From: JAWKTM01 sp041399085
Lineage (GTDB): Bacteria; Planctomycetota; Planctomycetia; Pirellulales; Pirellulaceae
DNA length: 30,511 nt
Assembly (NCBI GenBank): GCA_041399085.1
Contig: JAWKTM010000078.1
Coordinates: 1 to 30,511 of the forward strand
Direction of reading: 5' to 3'
Under the pieces are notes generated by a model. It had not been told where the DNA came from, searched no databases, and saw only the letters and a list, made by a program, of their open reading frames with translations. Shown here piece by piece: positions 1 to 8,041 of the stretch. The number at the start of each line of letters is the position of its first letter. Position 1 is the stretch's first letter. Both the position numbers and the translations under genes were made by a program.

Positions 1-10
1 GCTATTCGGC

Positions 11-2588
11 TTAGACATCGAGGTTCCGAACTTCTAGAGCGTGTTTCTCGATGAATTCGCGTCGTGGTTCTACTTTGTCGCCCATGAGGACGCGGAACAT
101 TTCATCCGCCGCGGCGACATCGGCCATGTTCACTCGCATTAAGGTCCGATTGGCCGGGTCGAGCGTGGTGTCACGCAGCTCTTCGGCGTTCATTTCACCG
201 AGACCTTTGAACCGCGTGACTTGCATTCCTTTCTCGCCAGCGTTGCGAATCGCGGGCAACAGTCCGCGCAAATCCTCCAGCGCGGTTTCCGTTTCCCCGC
301 GACGCAAAACGTAACGCGGCTCTTCGATTCCAGTGCGCTCTTGCGGCAATAGCGACTGAATATCGAATCCCATTTCGGCCAGTTCCTTTAGCCCCATATT
401 GATGCTGCGCACTTCATGCAGCTCGGTGATATGCAGCTTCGGAGCCAATTTCTCGCTGCTATCCGCATCGTCGGGCGTGTCCGACACGGGCAGTTCGCCG
501 CCAACTGCTTCCTCTTGCTTGGCCAAGAACTCGTCCAATTCCGACCGGTTGAAGAACCAATGCTCATCGCGGCCTAGGAACACATGATAGGCCGGCAGCC
601 GCCCAGTCACGGGATCGAGCCGTTCGGCGTGAGTTCGCAGATTGATGCCGCGGCGCTCCAACGCAATTAACGCGTCCTCCATCGCGGACAACGTGCGGCA
701 CAACCGCTCCATCTTTTCGCCGCTGACGGGTTGGCCGCCATTTACGGCGCCGTCGTTCGGATCAAACTCGGCGTCGGACAAACCTCGCGACAGGAGCTGT
801 TCCTTCATTTCCTCTTCCGACTGGACGTAGTAAGTCTCCTTCTTACTGCGCACGCGGAACAAAGGGGGTTGCGCTACGTAAACATGACCCGCGGCCACAA
901 GCTGGTACATCTGCCGGTAGAAGAAGCACAACAACAGAGTCCGAATATGCGAGCCGTCCACGTCGGCGTCGGTCATAATGATGATCTTATTATAGCGTCG
1001 CCGGCCAAGATCTTGCTCCGCGCCAATTCCGATGCCAATCGCCTGAATCATGCTTTGCACTTCTTCATTGGCCAGCACCTTATCCTCGCGGGACTTATAG
1101 GCGTTGATGATCTTGCCCCGCAGCGGCAGAATCGCTTGATATTCGCGCAGCCGGCCACCTTCCGCGCTGCCGCCGGCCGAGTCACCTTCCACCAAGTACA
1201 GCTCACACTTTTCGACTTCGCGGCTGATACAATCTCGCAACTTGCCGGGCAAACCGCCGCCGCTGAGCGCGTCCTTTCGCTTTCGCAGGATGTCCTTGGC
1301 CTTGCGCGCGGCTTCGCGAGCCTCCGCCGCCAAAATACCTTTACGAACGATCGCTTTCGCCGTCCGCGGATTCTCTTCCAAGTACTTGGTGAGAAAATCA
1401 TTCACGGCGGTTTGCATGATGCCATCCACCTCGCCATTTCCCAATTTGGTCTTTGTCTGACCTTCGAATTGGGGATGAGGCACGCGCATGGAGATGACGG
1501 CCGTTAAACCCTCGCGAAAATCATCGCCCACGGGTTTCACATCCTTGTACATGTTCTCTTTCGTGCCGTAGGCATTCAGAGTACGGGTCAGAGCCGCGCG
1601 AAAGCCGCTAACGTGCGTACCGCCTTCGATCGTATTGATATTATTCACATACGATTGGACGTTCTCGGTAAACTCGCCCGTATACTGCATGGCCACTTCA
1701 TAGCCGACTCCGTCCGTTTCCCCTTGGAAGTAGATCACGTCGTTGTGCAAGGCGTCACTGGCGCGATTCAGATGCTCGACGAACTCGACAATGCCACGCT
1801 CATAGTAAACTCGTCGCCCTCCTTAATGCGGTCATCAAAGAACTTGATTCGCACGCCGCTATTCAAAGAATGACCAACTCTTGCAGACGTTTGCGCAAGG
1901 TGTCGAACACGAACTTCGTCGTTTGAAACACGGTTCCGTCGGGTTTGAACGTGGTTTTCGTGCCAATTTTCGTGGTGGTTCCCACGCGCTGCACGGGTCC
2001 TAAGGGAACGCCTCGTTCGTATTCCTGTTGGTAGACATGGCCGTCGCGGCAAACTTCGACTTCGCACCATTCCGATAGGAAATTCACCACCGTGACGCCG
2101 ACGCCGTGCAAACCACCGGAAGTCTGATAGGCGCCCTTTTCAAACTTGCCACCGAACTTGAGCACGGTCATCACGCCTTCCAGCGTCGAGACTTCGCGTC
2201 CCAGCTCGTGGGACAATTGTTCGTGAGGTTGCACGGGAATTCCGCGGCCGTCATCTTCCACCGTGACGGAGTTCTCGGTGTTGACGGTGACGCTCACATT
2301 CTTGGCGAAACCAGCCATGGCCTCGTCGATCGAGTTATCCACGACTTCATAGACCAAATGGTGAAGACCGCGGGCCGTAATGTCGCCGATATACATGGCC
2401 GGACGTTTGCGAACGTGTTCCAAATCCGACAGATGCTGCAGATCTTCGGGCGTGTAATCGACTTTGCCGCTACGCGAACTCTTCTGCGCGTCCAGCACCG
2501 ACTCGATCATCTTCTGGGTGTCTTCCGGGACGCCAGCAGCTTGAGGTGGTTGTTGTCCGGCGTCTTCGGGTTGGTTGTTCTCGGCCAT
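11..2588 (-). CDS. gyrB: DNA gyrase subunit B, reading frame broken twice
   Basis: ATPase and TOPRIM subunit of DNA gyrase, which introduces negative supercoils with GyrA. The first part (2588 to 1863) holds the GHKL ATPase: MYIGD, VVDNSIDEA, DDGRGIP and GGLHGVGVTVVN. The last part (from about 1797 down to 11) holds the transducer with the QTK loop (EGQTKTKLGNGE), the TOPRIM motifs EGDSAGGSAEGGR and DADVDGSHIRT, a long insert, and the C-terminal FKGLGEMN motif. The short stretch between them (NSGVRIKFFDD...EGDEF) is in a third frame. All parts of one protein of about 858 residues are present, but the frame changes near 1863-1877 and again near 1802-1811. The ATG at 2588 has AAGGA upstream. 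The stop is 17 bases after dciA. The breaks do not fall at a domain boundary, so they are sequence errors or recent damage rather than a split gene. Confidence 0.93.
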
Positions 2589-2605
2589 CTTATTGATATT
2601 CCTTG

Positions 2606-2971
2606 CTAGTCAATCGCGCCGACGCGAAAACGTACGTCGCGAATTTTTTCGTCCGGCAGCAACTCGGCGAGCCGCTGCACGATCCGTTTCTTTTGAAATG
2701 TGAGTTCTTGTAACACAATGGAGTTGGCCACGATCACTTCCAGCACGCCCCGCTTCACATTGCCGGGACGAGATTTCTTGGCCAAGGCGCCGGCGGCCGC
2801 TTGCCACGCTTGCAAGCTGGCTCCGGCCGATTGCACTCGAGCGTAACCGCGTCGAGCCAGCAGGCCGCTCACCACATCGGCCGCCTTTTTCGGTTCGCGC
2901 GTGGAGTATTGCCGCCAGCGAAGCGTATTTCGGATTTCATCCAATTCTCGATCATGGTCCCCGTTGGCCAT
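2606..2971 (-). CDS. dciA: DUF721 / DciA-like protein, probable replicative helicase loader
   Basis: A small protein of about 121 residues with the DUF721 pattern. A basic helical N-terminal half (RELDEIRNTLRW, AADVVSGLLARRGYARV) is followed by a beta-rich core (WQAAAGALAKKSRPGNVKRGVLEVIV, NSIVLQELTFQKKRIVQRL). DciA proteins recruit or load the DnaB helicase in bacteria lacking DnaC/DnaI. The start at 2971 is chosen over a longer reading from 3028 because AAAGGA lies about 11 bases upstream and the extra 19 residues look unlike the family. It sits between dnaN and gyrB, the usual place for this gene. The family call is firm; the helicase-loading role is transferred from the family. Confidence 0.85.
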   Translation of the reverse strand: MANGDHDRELDEIRNTLRWRQYSTREPKKAADVVSGLLARRGYARVQSAGASLQAWQAAAGALAKKSRPGNVKRGVLEVIVANSIVLQELTFQKKRIVQRLAELLPDEKIRDVRFRVGAID

Positions 2972-3044
2972 GAGAATGCGATTCCTTTCGGGATTGATAC
3001 GACCTGGATCGGCCTGTTGTCGATCCAACGATCAACGATCCGCC

Positions 3045-3071
3045 CGGCGGCCTCGACCGAGCGAGCCGCCG
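3045..3071 (-). other. Strong GC-rich hairpin between dnaN and dciA
   Basis: Read on the minus strand, the arms CGGCGGCTCG and CGAGGCCGCCG pair over about ten base pairs with one bulged G and a six-base loop. No T-tract follows, so it is not a typical intrinsic terminator. It lies in the 116-base gap between the dnaN stop and the dciA start. It could slow transcription, act in mRNA processing, or mark a Rho-dependent end. Next to it, 3007-3040 contains four GATC sites, two of them in a tandem AACGATC repeat. Confidence 0.4.
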
Positions 3072-3087
3072 ATAAGGCCCTTTGGCG

Positions 3088-4212
3088 TTACTTGCGACCG
3101 CGTTCGCGAGCGAGCGGCATCACGACGTATCCGAAACCATCATCCGTGGTGAACAGCGCCGGCGAATCGGCGTCCTCGATTTCCAATGTGAAGGTACGAT
3201 CGGGATCCAGCACTCGCAAAAAGTCCGCCACATACCGATGATCCATGGTGACGACGACCTCCGGACCCTCATAGGCAATCGGCAACTCGACGTGCGATTC
3301 ACCACGATCGGCGGTTGAAGCCACCATGGTGAGATTGCCATTCTTAAAGTGAAAGTCGATACCGCGGCTATCAGCGTTTGTCATAATGGCCGCTTGTCGC
3401 AAGGCGGAGTAAATTGGACCCACGACGATATCGATCTTTTGAGCGTCGCGGCGTTGGGGGAACACCTCACGCCATTTGGGAAATCGGCCTTCCACCAAAC
3501 GCGAGTAGATCGTGGCTCGCGGGCTCTGAATCAACACATCATTGGCTCGCGCGGCAATGTGGATTTCCGAGTCGTCGTCGGACAAACTTCGTTCCAGCAA
3601 TTGCATCGATCGCGTGGGGATGATGGTCATGGTATCGCCGCTAAGATGACCTTCCACGGACTGAGCCGCGCCTTCCATTTTGGAAAGCCGGCGACCATCG
3701 GTGCCCACGGCCGTGATGCGGTCGGCCTCGAATTCCAGCAACACGCCACCCAAGGCATAACGGCTGCTCTCTGTATCGGTCGCGAAGATGGTACGGCGAA
3801 TCAATTCCCGCATCAGCTTGGATGGCAACGTGTGATACTTCGTTTCGCCAAACGAAACCACGCGCGGAAACTCATCGGGATTCTCGCTGGGAACTTTGAA
3901 CTCGCTGCGTTCGCCTTTGACAACGATTCCCGCTTCAACGGATTCCAATCGCAGTTTCTCGTCCGAGCTTTCTCGCAAAATCAATCCAAAGCGATCGACC
4001 GGCAATACAGCCGCGCCCGGCGAATCCACTTCGATCCCGCTAACTTCCAACCGGATGCCGGTATCCATGTCGGTGGCCATCATGACAGCCGATTCCGGCG
4101 TCACTTCCAATTTGACTCGCTGCAGAATCGGTTTGGGGCTTCGCGTCGGGGCAACCATGGCCGCGGTCTGGAAGGCGGAAAGCAGCGGTTCGCGTTCACA
4201 AGTAATTTTCAT
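3088..4212 (-). CDS. dnaN: DNA polymerase III beta subunit (sliding clamp)
   Basis: The protein is 374 residues, the normal length for the clamp that tethers DNA polymerase III to DNA. It begins with MKITCEREPLLSAFQTAAMVAPTR, the usual start of domain 1. It shows clamp landmarks: ILQRVKLEV, the segment TDTESSRYALGGVLLEFE, VGTDGRRLSKME, LVEGRFPKWREVFP, and the C-terminal GFGYVVMPLARERGRK, which carries the conserved MPL close to the end. The ATG at 4212 gives the normal N-terminus, although no strong Shine-Dalgarno sequence is visible. It follows dnaA on the same strand after a 325-base spacer and precedes dciA. Confidence 0.97.
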   Translation of the reverse strand: MKITCEREPLLSAFQTAAMVAPTRSPKPILQRVKLEVTPESAVMMATDMDTGIRLEVSGIEVDSPGAAVLPVDRFGLILRESSDEKLRLESVEAGIVVKGERSEFKVPSENPDEFPRVVSFGETKYHTLPSKLMRELIRRTIFATDTESSRYALGGVLLEFEADRITAVGTDGRRLSKMEGAAQSVEGHLSGDTMTIIPTRSMQLLERSLSDDDSEIHIAARANDVLIQSPRATIYSRLVEGRFPKWREVFPQRRDAQKIDIVVGPIYSALRQAAIMTNADSRGIDFHFKNGNLTMVASTADRGESHVELPIAYEGPEVVVTMDHRYVADFLRVLDPDRTFTLEIEDADSPALFTTDDGFGYVVMPLARERGRK

Positions 4213-4280
4213 GTCAATCTTTGATCCCAGGAAAGGTTGATTTGACGAGCGGCGAGCTTCATCTCCAGCGGATCGCTCTC

Positions 4281-4320
4281 TTGATATTCTTAGTTAATCA
4301 AATCGTAATCTTATGAATAA
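4281..4320. promoter_or_regulatory. AT-rich island upstream of dnaN
   Basis: Forty bases with 80 percent A+T in an otherwise GC-rich window, about 70-110 bases upstream of the dnaN start. It fits either a DNA-unwinding element or the dnaN promoter. On the minus strand TTACGA and TATCAA are 17 bases apart inside it, which is only a weak match to a sigma-70 promoter. Confidence 0.35.
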
Positions 4321-4456
4321 CGGGGCCGCCGAATGTCGATGGGCGCAAACCAAAGGCTGATATCTAGTGATGCCTGCGGTACTTATGGCGTGTCGCTCGA
4401 CTTGAATTCATGGTGGAAAAACTGTTTATGGATCGTCAGCGGATTGTTACTCCTCG

Positions 4457-4505
4457 GTCGACAGCCGAGCGAAGCTCCGGGCCGCCGATATCGGGCTGTC
4501 GACAG
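4457..4505. repeat. Nested inverted repeats downstream of dnaA
   Basis: A perfect 10-base inverted repeat has arms GTCGACAGCC (4457-4466) and GGCTGTCGAC (4494-4503). Two further perfect 10-base palindromes lie in or across it: CCGATATCGG (4485-4494) and CTGTCGACAG (4496-4505). A small GAGC-GAA-GCTC hairpin lies within the loop. No T-tract follows on the minus strand. It starts 34 bases after the dnaA stop. It could be a protein-binding site, a cruciform at an origin, or a transcript-end structure. Confidence 0.5.
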
Positions 4506-4537
4506 TGGGCGTCTTTATTGACATCCGTCGACAACAA

Positions 4538-5710
4538 CTAACAGGTTTTCCCCGGCTCGTTATCCTTTCGGTTTGTTGTGGCGATGTGAACCGCGAAGTT
4601 CAAGTGTCCGTTTCTTGTCGATTGCGGCTGAGCCAGTCTCTGGCGCAAGTCGCTGAATGTGGCGCGGAGAGCACGGTCTTCGGCCATCAAATGTTCGATT
4701 CGCTGACAGGCATTCATGACGGTCGAATGATCGCGGCCGCCAAAATGTTTGCCGATCTGTTGAAAGCTTTGGTCGGTCAGTTGTCGCGCCAACAGCATCG
4801 CCACGCCTCGCGCGAGCACGAATTGACTGCGACGTTTAGGGCCGCGTACATCCGCCAGCTTGATCTGGAAGTGTTGGCAGACAATCGAGGTAATCGTGCG
4901 TAGCGACGGTTGCTCGACTGGCTCGCGAGAAATGAGCGAATCGCGGATGTCGCTGGGCCGGAGCAAGCTGCCGTGTTCCGCCTCGAAGGCCAGTCGGCTG
5001 CAAGCGCTGTTCAAGGCGGCCACGGTAGGCGCCGAGCCGATCGAGCTGGTTAGTTCGTCGGCCAACAGCTCCAGGTCGCGATCCGCGAGCTCCAAGCCGT
5101 GAATCTCCGCCAATCGGCGTAGGATCGCACGGCGAGCGGCAGGACCGGGCGCCGTGACCTGCACGGCTAAACCATCGTGCAGTCGGCTCACCAGCCCCGA
5201 TTCGAGTTGAGGTAAGTCCGCCGGAAGACTCCGCGAGTTAATCAGCACTTGGCCGTGACGTTGTTCCAATTCGTCGAAGATCGCTCGCAGCTCGACTTGG
5301 GCGGTTTCGTTTTCCGGCAACTGTTCCAAATTGTCGAGAAAAAACAGCCCGACGTTTCGCATGCGTTGTCGAAAATCGTCGATGGCATCGGCGTCGTAGG
5401 CCTCGCGGTAGGCGCGGGTGAAATCCATTCCGTTGGTGATCAAGGCCCGGCTGTCGGGGTGCATTCGTTGCCATAGACGGATCAAACCGAGGGCCAGATG
5501 CGTCTTGCCCACGCCCGTCGGTCCGTAGAACAACAGGGGGCTGTGCAGCGGCGGGTCGACCAAAATGGAATCGGCAGCGTGCCGAATCAGCGAATTCTGG
5601 GCGTCGCCGATGAATTCGCGCAACAATCCCCGTTCCGCACGTTTGCCGCGTGTGACATCGCGAGCGGGCGAGAGTTCATCGAAAGAAATCGAAAAGACGC
5701 TGTCGATCAC
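4538..5710 (-). CDS. dnaA: Chromosomal replication initiator DnaA, short form without domain I
   Basis: AAA+ initiator that binds DnaA boxes and opens the origin; 390 residues. Walker A is GPTGVGKTH at about 63-71. Walker B is LFFLDN (D126, N127), where the usual second aspartate is replaced by asparagine. The segment LVSRLHDGLAVQV fits the sensor region. The C-terminal DNA-binding domain carries GGRDHSTVMNACQRIE near residue 320. Only about 30 residues precede the AAA+ domain, so domain I and most of domain II, which in other bacteria bind DnaB and DiaA, are missing. The start is GTG at 5710 with GGAG six to nine bases upstream. An in-frame TAG at 5738-5740 rules out a longer N-terminus. dnaN lies downstream. 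Confidence 0.94.
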   Translation of the reverse strand: MIDSVFSISFDELSPARDVTRGKRAERGLLREFIGDAQNSLIRHAADSILVDPPLHSPLLFYGPTGVGKTHLALGLIRLWQRMHPDSRALITNGMDFTRAYREAYDADAIDDFRQRMRNVGLFFLDNLEQLPENETAQVELRAIFDELEQRHGQVLINSRSLPADLPQLESGLVSRLHDGLAVQVTAPGPAARRAILRRLAEIHGLELADRDLELLADELTSSIGSAPTVAALNSACSRLAFEAEHGSLLRPSDIRDSLISREPVEQPSLRTITSIVCQHFQIKLADVRGPKRRSQFVLARGVAMLLARQLTDQSFQQIGKHFGGRDHSTVMNACQRIEHLMAEDRALRATFSDLRQRLAQPQSTRNGHLNFAVHIATTNRKDNEPGKTC

Positions 5711-5730
5711 GCCGACTCCATCCGCTGGCC

Positions 5731-5778
5731 AAAAAAGCTATGGTCGCTAGAAGTCCCAGGACAAGGCTAGAATCATAG
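5731..5778 (-). terminator. Terminator-like hairpin after the cysteine desulfurase gene
   Basis: On the minus strand an imperfect stem pairs 5767-5778 (CTATGATTCTAG) with 5738-5750 (CTAGCGACCATAG). It is followed directly by six T residues (5731-5736). The stem overlaps the desulfurase stop codon, and the T-tract ends about 20 bases before the dnaA GTG. It may end the desulfurase transcript or partly attenuate read-through into dnaA. The stem has internal mismatches, so its strength is uncertain. Confidence 0.5.
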
Positions 5779-7017
5779 TGTCTTGGCCGCCCGTTGACGA
5801 GACGACGGCGTGCTTTTTCGGCTTTCGGACTGTCGACGTAACTCGTTGAATATTTTGATGATGCGATCCGAGGCAGCTTGGACTTCGGATTCGGTGTGGA
5901 AGGCGCCCAGGCTGAACCGAATCGCACCGTCGACGATTGGTTGGGGAAGCCCCATCGCCAACAACACGGGCGAAGGTTCGCTGGAGCCGCTGGCGCAGGC
6001 GGATCCGGTCGAGCAAGCAACGCCGGCGAGGTCCAGCGCGATCACGGCTGCCTGTCGGTCGACGCCGGGCAGCGCCACGTTCGACGTGTGTGGCAATCGC
6101 GGCGAATCGCGGCCAATGACGAACAGATCCGGGAATTGCGAAGTCAGCCGCTGTTCAAGCAGGTCGCGCAGTCGAGTCAAGCGTTCTCGTCGTTCGCTGG
6201 CTTCCGCGTGCCAAACCTCCAAGGCGGCTTGCATCCCCACGATCAGCTCGACCGATTCCGTGCCGGGGCGTAAACCGTCTTGTTGAAAGCCGCCGAACAG
6301 AGTTGGGTTCAACGCGACGTCGGCGTCCAGCAGCAACGCGCCGATGCCTCGAGGACCGTGAAACTTGTGAGCGGCGAACGTCGCGGCCGCCAGCGGCTGG
6401 GCGTGGAAATCGAACGGCAGTTTCCCGACGACTTGCACGGCGTCCGTATGCAGCGGCACGCCTGCCGCCGAACAGAGTCGCGCGATTTCGGCGAGCGGTT
6501 GGATCACGCCGGTCTCGTTGTTGGCGGCCATGATGCTGACCAGACGCGTCGGCGTTTCGAGCAGCTCGGCCAAGTGCCGTAGGTCGATCAGGCCGCTCGA
6601 CAGAGCCCGGACTCGACGGACCGTTTCTCCTTGGCTGGCCAGCCAGTCGGCTGCTTGAGCGATGCTCGGGTGTTCGAGCGAGGAAACGATCAGTTGGCCG
6701 GCCGTTGTTTCGCTTGATGGATCAGTCGCGTGGGATGAACCGTTGGCGAACGACCGCAGACCGCGCAGTGCCAAGTTGTTGGCTTCCGTCCCGCCGCTTG
6801 TGAAGATCAGGCGATCCGGTGCGAGTGAGTCGACATTTCCGCCGAGAATCCGAGCGATCGACTCGCGGGCGGCTTCCACCGTTTGTCGGGCTCGTCGCCC
6901 TGCTTGATGCTGGCTGGCGGAGTTGGCGTAGCTGGCCTGCCAAGCCGCCATCATGCGTTCGGCCACACGGGGATCGAGCGGCGTCGTGGCGTTGTTATCC
7001 AAGTAGATGGCGTTCAT
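5773..7017 (-). CDS. Cysteine desulfurase, NifS/IscS type
   Basis: A PLP enzyme that removes sulfur from cysteine for Fe-S clusters and thiolated cofactors; 414 residues. It begins with MNAIYLDNNATTPLDP, the standard class V aminotransferase start. Seen in sequence: FTSGGTEANNLAL, LEHPS with H116, TDAVQ (D192 region), the PLP lysine K218 in AAHKFHGPRG, RPGTES, and the catalytic cysteine C341 in CSTGSACASGSSEPS. The loop insert around this cysteine fits group I (NifS/IscS) enzymes. An open frame extends further upstream, but the ATG at 7017 is chosen because it matches the family start and overlaps the previous gene's stop as ATGA. No IscU, IscR or ferredoxin gene lies nearby, so its exact partner is unknown. 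Confidence 0.93.
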   Translation of the reverse strand: MNAIYLDNNATTPLDPRVAERMMAAWQASYANSASQHQAGRRARQTVEAARESIARILGGNVDSLAPDRLIFTSGGTEANNLALRGLRSFANGSSHATDPSSETTAGQLIVSSLEHPSIAQAADWLASQGETVRRVRALSSGLIDLRHLAELLETPTRLVSIMAANNETGVIQPLAEIARLCSAAGVPLHTDAVQVVGKLPFDFHAQPLAAATFAAHKFHGPRGIGALLLDADVALNPTLFGGFQQDGLRPGTESVELIVGMQAALEVWHAEASERRERLTRLRDLLEQRLTSQFPDLFVIGRDSPRLPHTSNVALPGVDRQAAVIALDLAGVACSTGSACASGSSEPSPVLLAMGLPQPIVDGAIRFSLGAFHTESEVQAASDRIIKIFNELRRQSESRKSTPSSRQRAAKTL

Positions 7018-7802
7018 GAGTTGGCCGAATCCGCGGGCAGTTTCGCCTTCGCCTTGGTTTCGGCTTCCGATTTCAGTCGCAGCAGTTCCGCGTCGTCGGG
7101 GGCGCGCTTCAAGCCCTGTTCGACCAGTTCGAGAGCCAGGTCGGCGCGGTCGCGGTCGAACTGTTCTCGCGCGAAACGTTGGTAGTTTTCGAGCATGAAG
7201 GCGTCCAGCTTGGTTTGCAGTTCGACCGGATTGTCGACTCCTTTCGGCAGATTCATCAGGTCCGGAATCCAGATATAGAGCTCGTGACGAGCGACCTCGG
7301 CGACCGCCGGCCAGAACACGGCGGCCAACTTGGGGTGATCGTTCGTCCATTTCAGCCAGACGAGATCCCCATCGGCATACATATCCAAGTAGGTCCCCAA
7401 AATGCTGGCGTCGCCTTGGATGCGACGCGTCGCGCCCGACTGTTCAAAAATCAAATCCCACTCGTCATCCTTGGGCGGCCGAGCCGGGGCCGGAATCAGT
7501 TTGTCGGCGGACAGTTTGGTTTCCAGCGTGCCCGTGTGGTCATCGCGATAGATCGGCGTGAGCTGAAACCCGAACAACGGCAGTCGGTAGTAATAGTACG
7601 TTCGCCGATGAAACGTATCCGGTTGAAACTCTTCGCCGTGCGTGACGCCCGCCGTCAGGATCACTCCGCCCAGCATTCCGGTCACGGTCAGCAACGCGGT
7701 CAAGATGAGTGCGGTCATCAAGAGCCAACGAAACAGGCGACTTCGTTTCGCGGCGGGCGGGCGCGTGGCGGCGTTGGATTGGTTTTGTTGTTCGATCGCC
7801 AT
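7014..7802 (-). CDS. Unknown membrane-anchored protein
   Basis: 262 residues, function not recognised. A short basic N-terminus (AAKRSRLFR) is followed by one transmembrane helix at about 24-50 (LLMTALILTALLTVTGML). Then comes a mainly extracytoplasmic domain with many aromatic residues (RRTYYYYRLPLFGFQL, ELYIWIPDLMNLP). The C-terminus is a helical, charged, TPR-like segment (DLALELVEQGLKRAPDDAELLRLKSEAETKAKAK). It overlaps the cysteine desulfurase start by four bases (ATGA), so the two are probably translated together. It is transcribed divergently from the TonB/TolA-like gene. Two-gene operons with a desulfurase do not by themselves reveal its function. Confidence 0.8.
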   Translation of the reverse strand: MAIEQQNQSNAATRPPAAKRSRLFRWLLMTALILTALLTVTGMLGGVILTAGVTHGEEFQPDTFHRRTYYYYRLPLFGFQLTPIYRDDHTGTLETKLSADKLIPAPARPPKDDEWDLIFEQSGATRRIQGDASILGTYLDMYADGDLVWLKWTNDHPKLAAVFWPAVAEVARHELYIWIPDLMNLPKGVDNPVELQTKLDAFMLENYQRFAREQFDRDRADLALELVEQGLKRAPDDAELLRLKSEAETKAKAKLPADSANS

Positions 7803-8028
7803 GAGCGGACTCGCAGTTTGGCTGTCCAGTGAATTCGTTGAAAGCAGTGGAGAAGTCGCGAGGGCGTCGTCGGTCGTTCACAACTCGCACCCGGAAATCT
7901 TATCAGTTGAATTCCGAACCGCGTTAGAGATAGACTAGCTTTTGCGATTTCTCTTGATGATGCGACCCGCGTTCTGATCGGGTTGGAAATGGGCGTCGTG
8001 TCTTGTCTGACGGTCATCGAGTGGAAGC

Positions 8029-8034
8029 AAGGAG
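8029..8034 (+). promoter_or_regulatory. Ribosome binding site that fixes the TonB/TolA-like start
   Basis: AAGGAG lies seven bases before the ATG at 8042, an unusually good Shine-Dalgarno sequence for this window. It favours 8042 over a TTG at 8003. It lies in the 239-base divergent spacer 7803-8041, which must hold promoters for both strands. I saw no convincing promoter hexamers there. Confidence 0.6.
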
Positions 8035-8041
8035 TCAAGTC

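Larger units (their letters stand above)
4213..4537. other. dnaA-dnaN spacer, possible origin or regulatory region
   Basis: No gene is seen in these 325 bases. The dnaN-proximal part has a 40-base AT-rich island (4281-4320, only 8 G or C). The dnaA-proximal part has nested palindromes and three GTCGACA copies (4457, 4498, 4527). One site, TTATTGACA at 4515-4523, differs from the degenerate DnaA box TTATNCACA at one base. I found no perfect DnaA box and no cluster of them. AT-rich DNA plus palindromes next to dnaA is the classic setting of a bacterial origin. It could equally be the dnaN promoter plus the dnaA transcript end. Confidence 0.4.

Noticed and set aside
3349..4224. 291-codon plus-strand frame inside dnaN
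   Set aside because: It is antisense to a complete, motif-rich clamp gene.
4457..4505. The dnaA-downstream inverted repeat as an intrinsic terminator
   Set aside because: No T-tract follows the stem on the minus strand, so it was reported as a repeat rather than a terminator.
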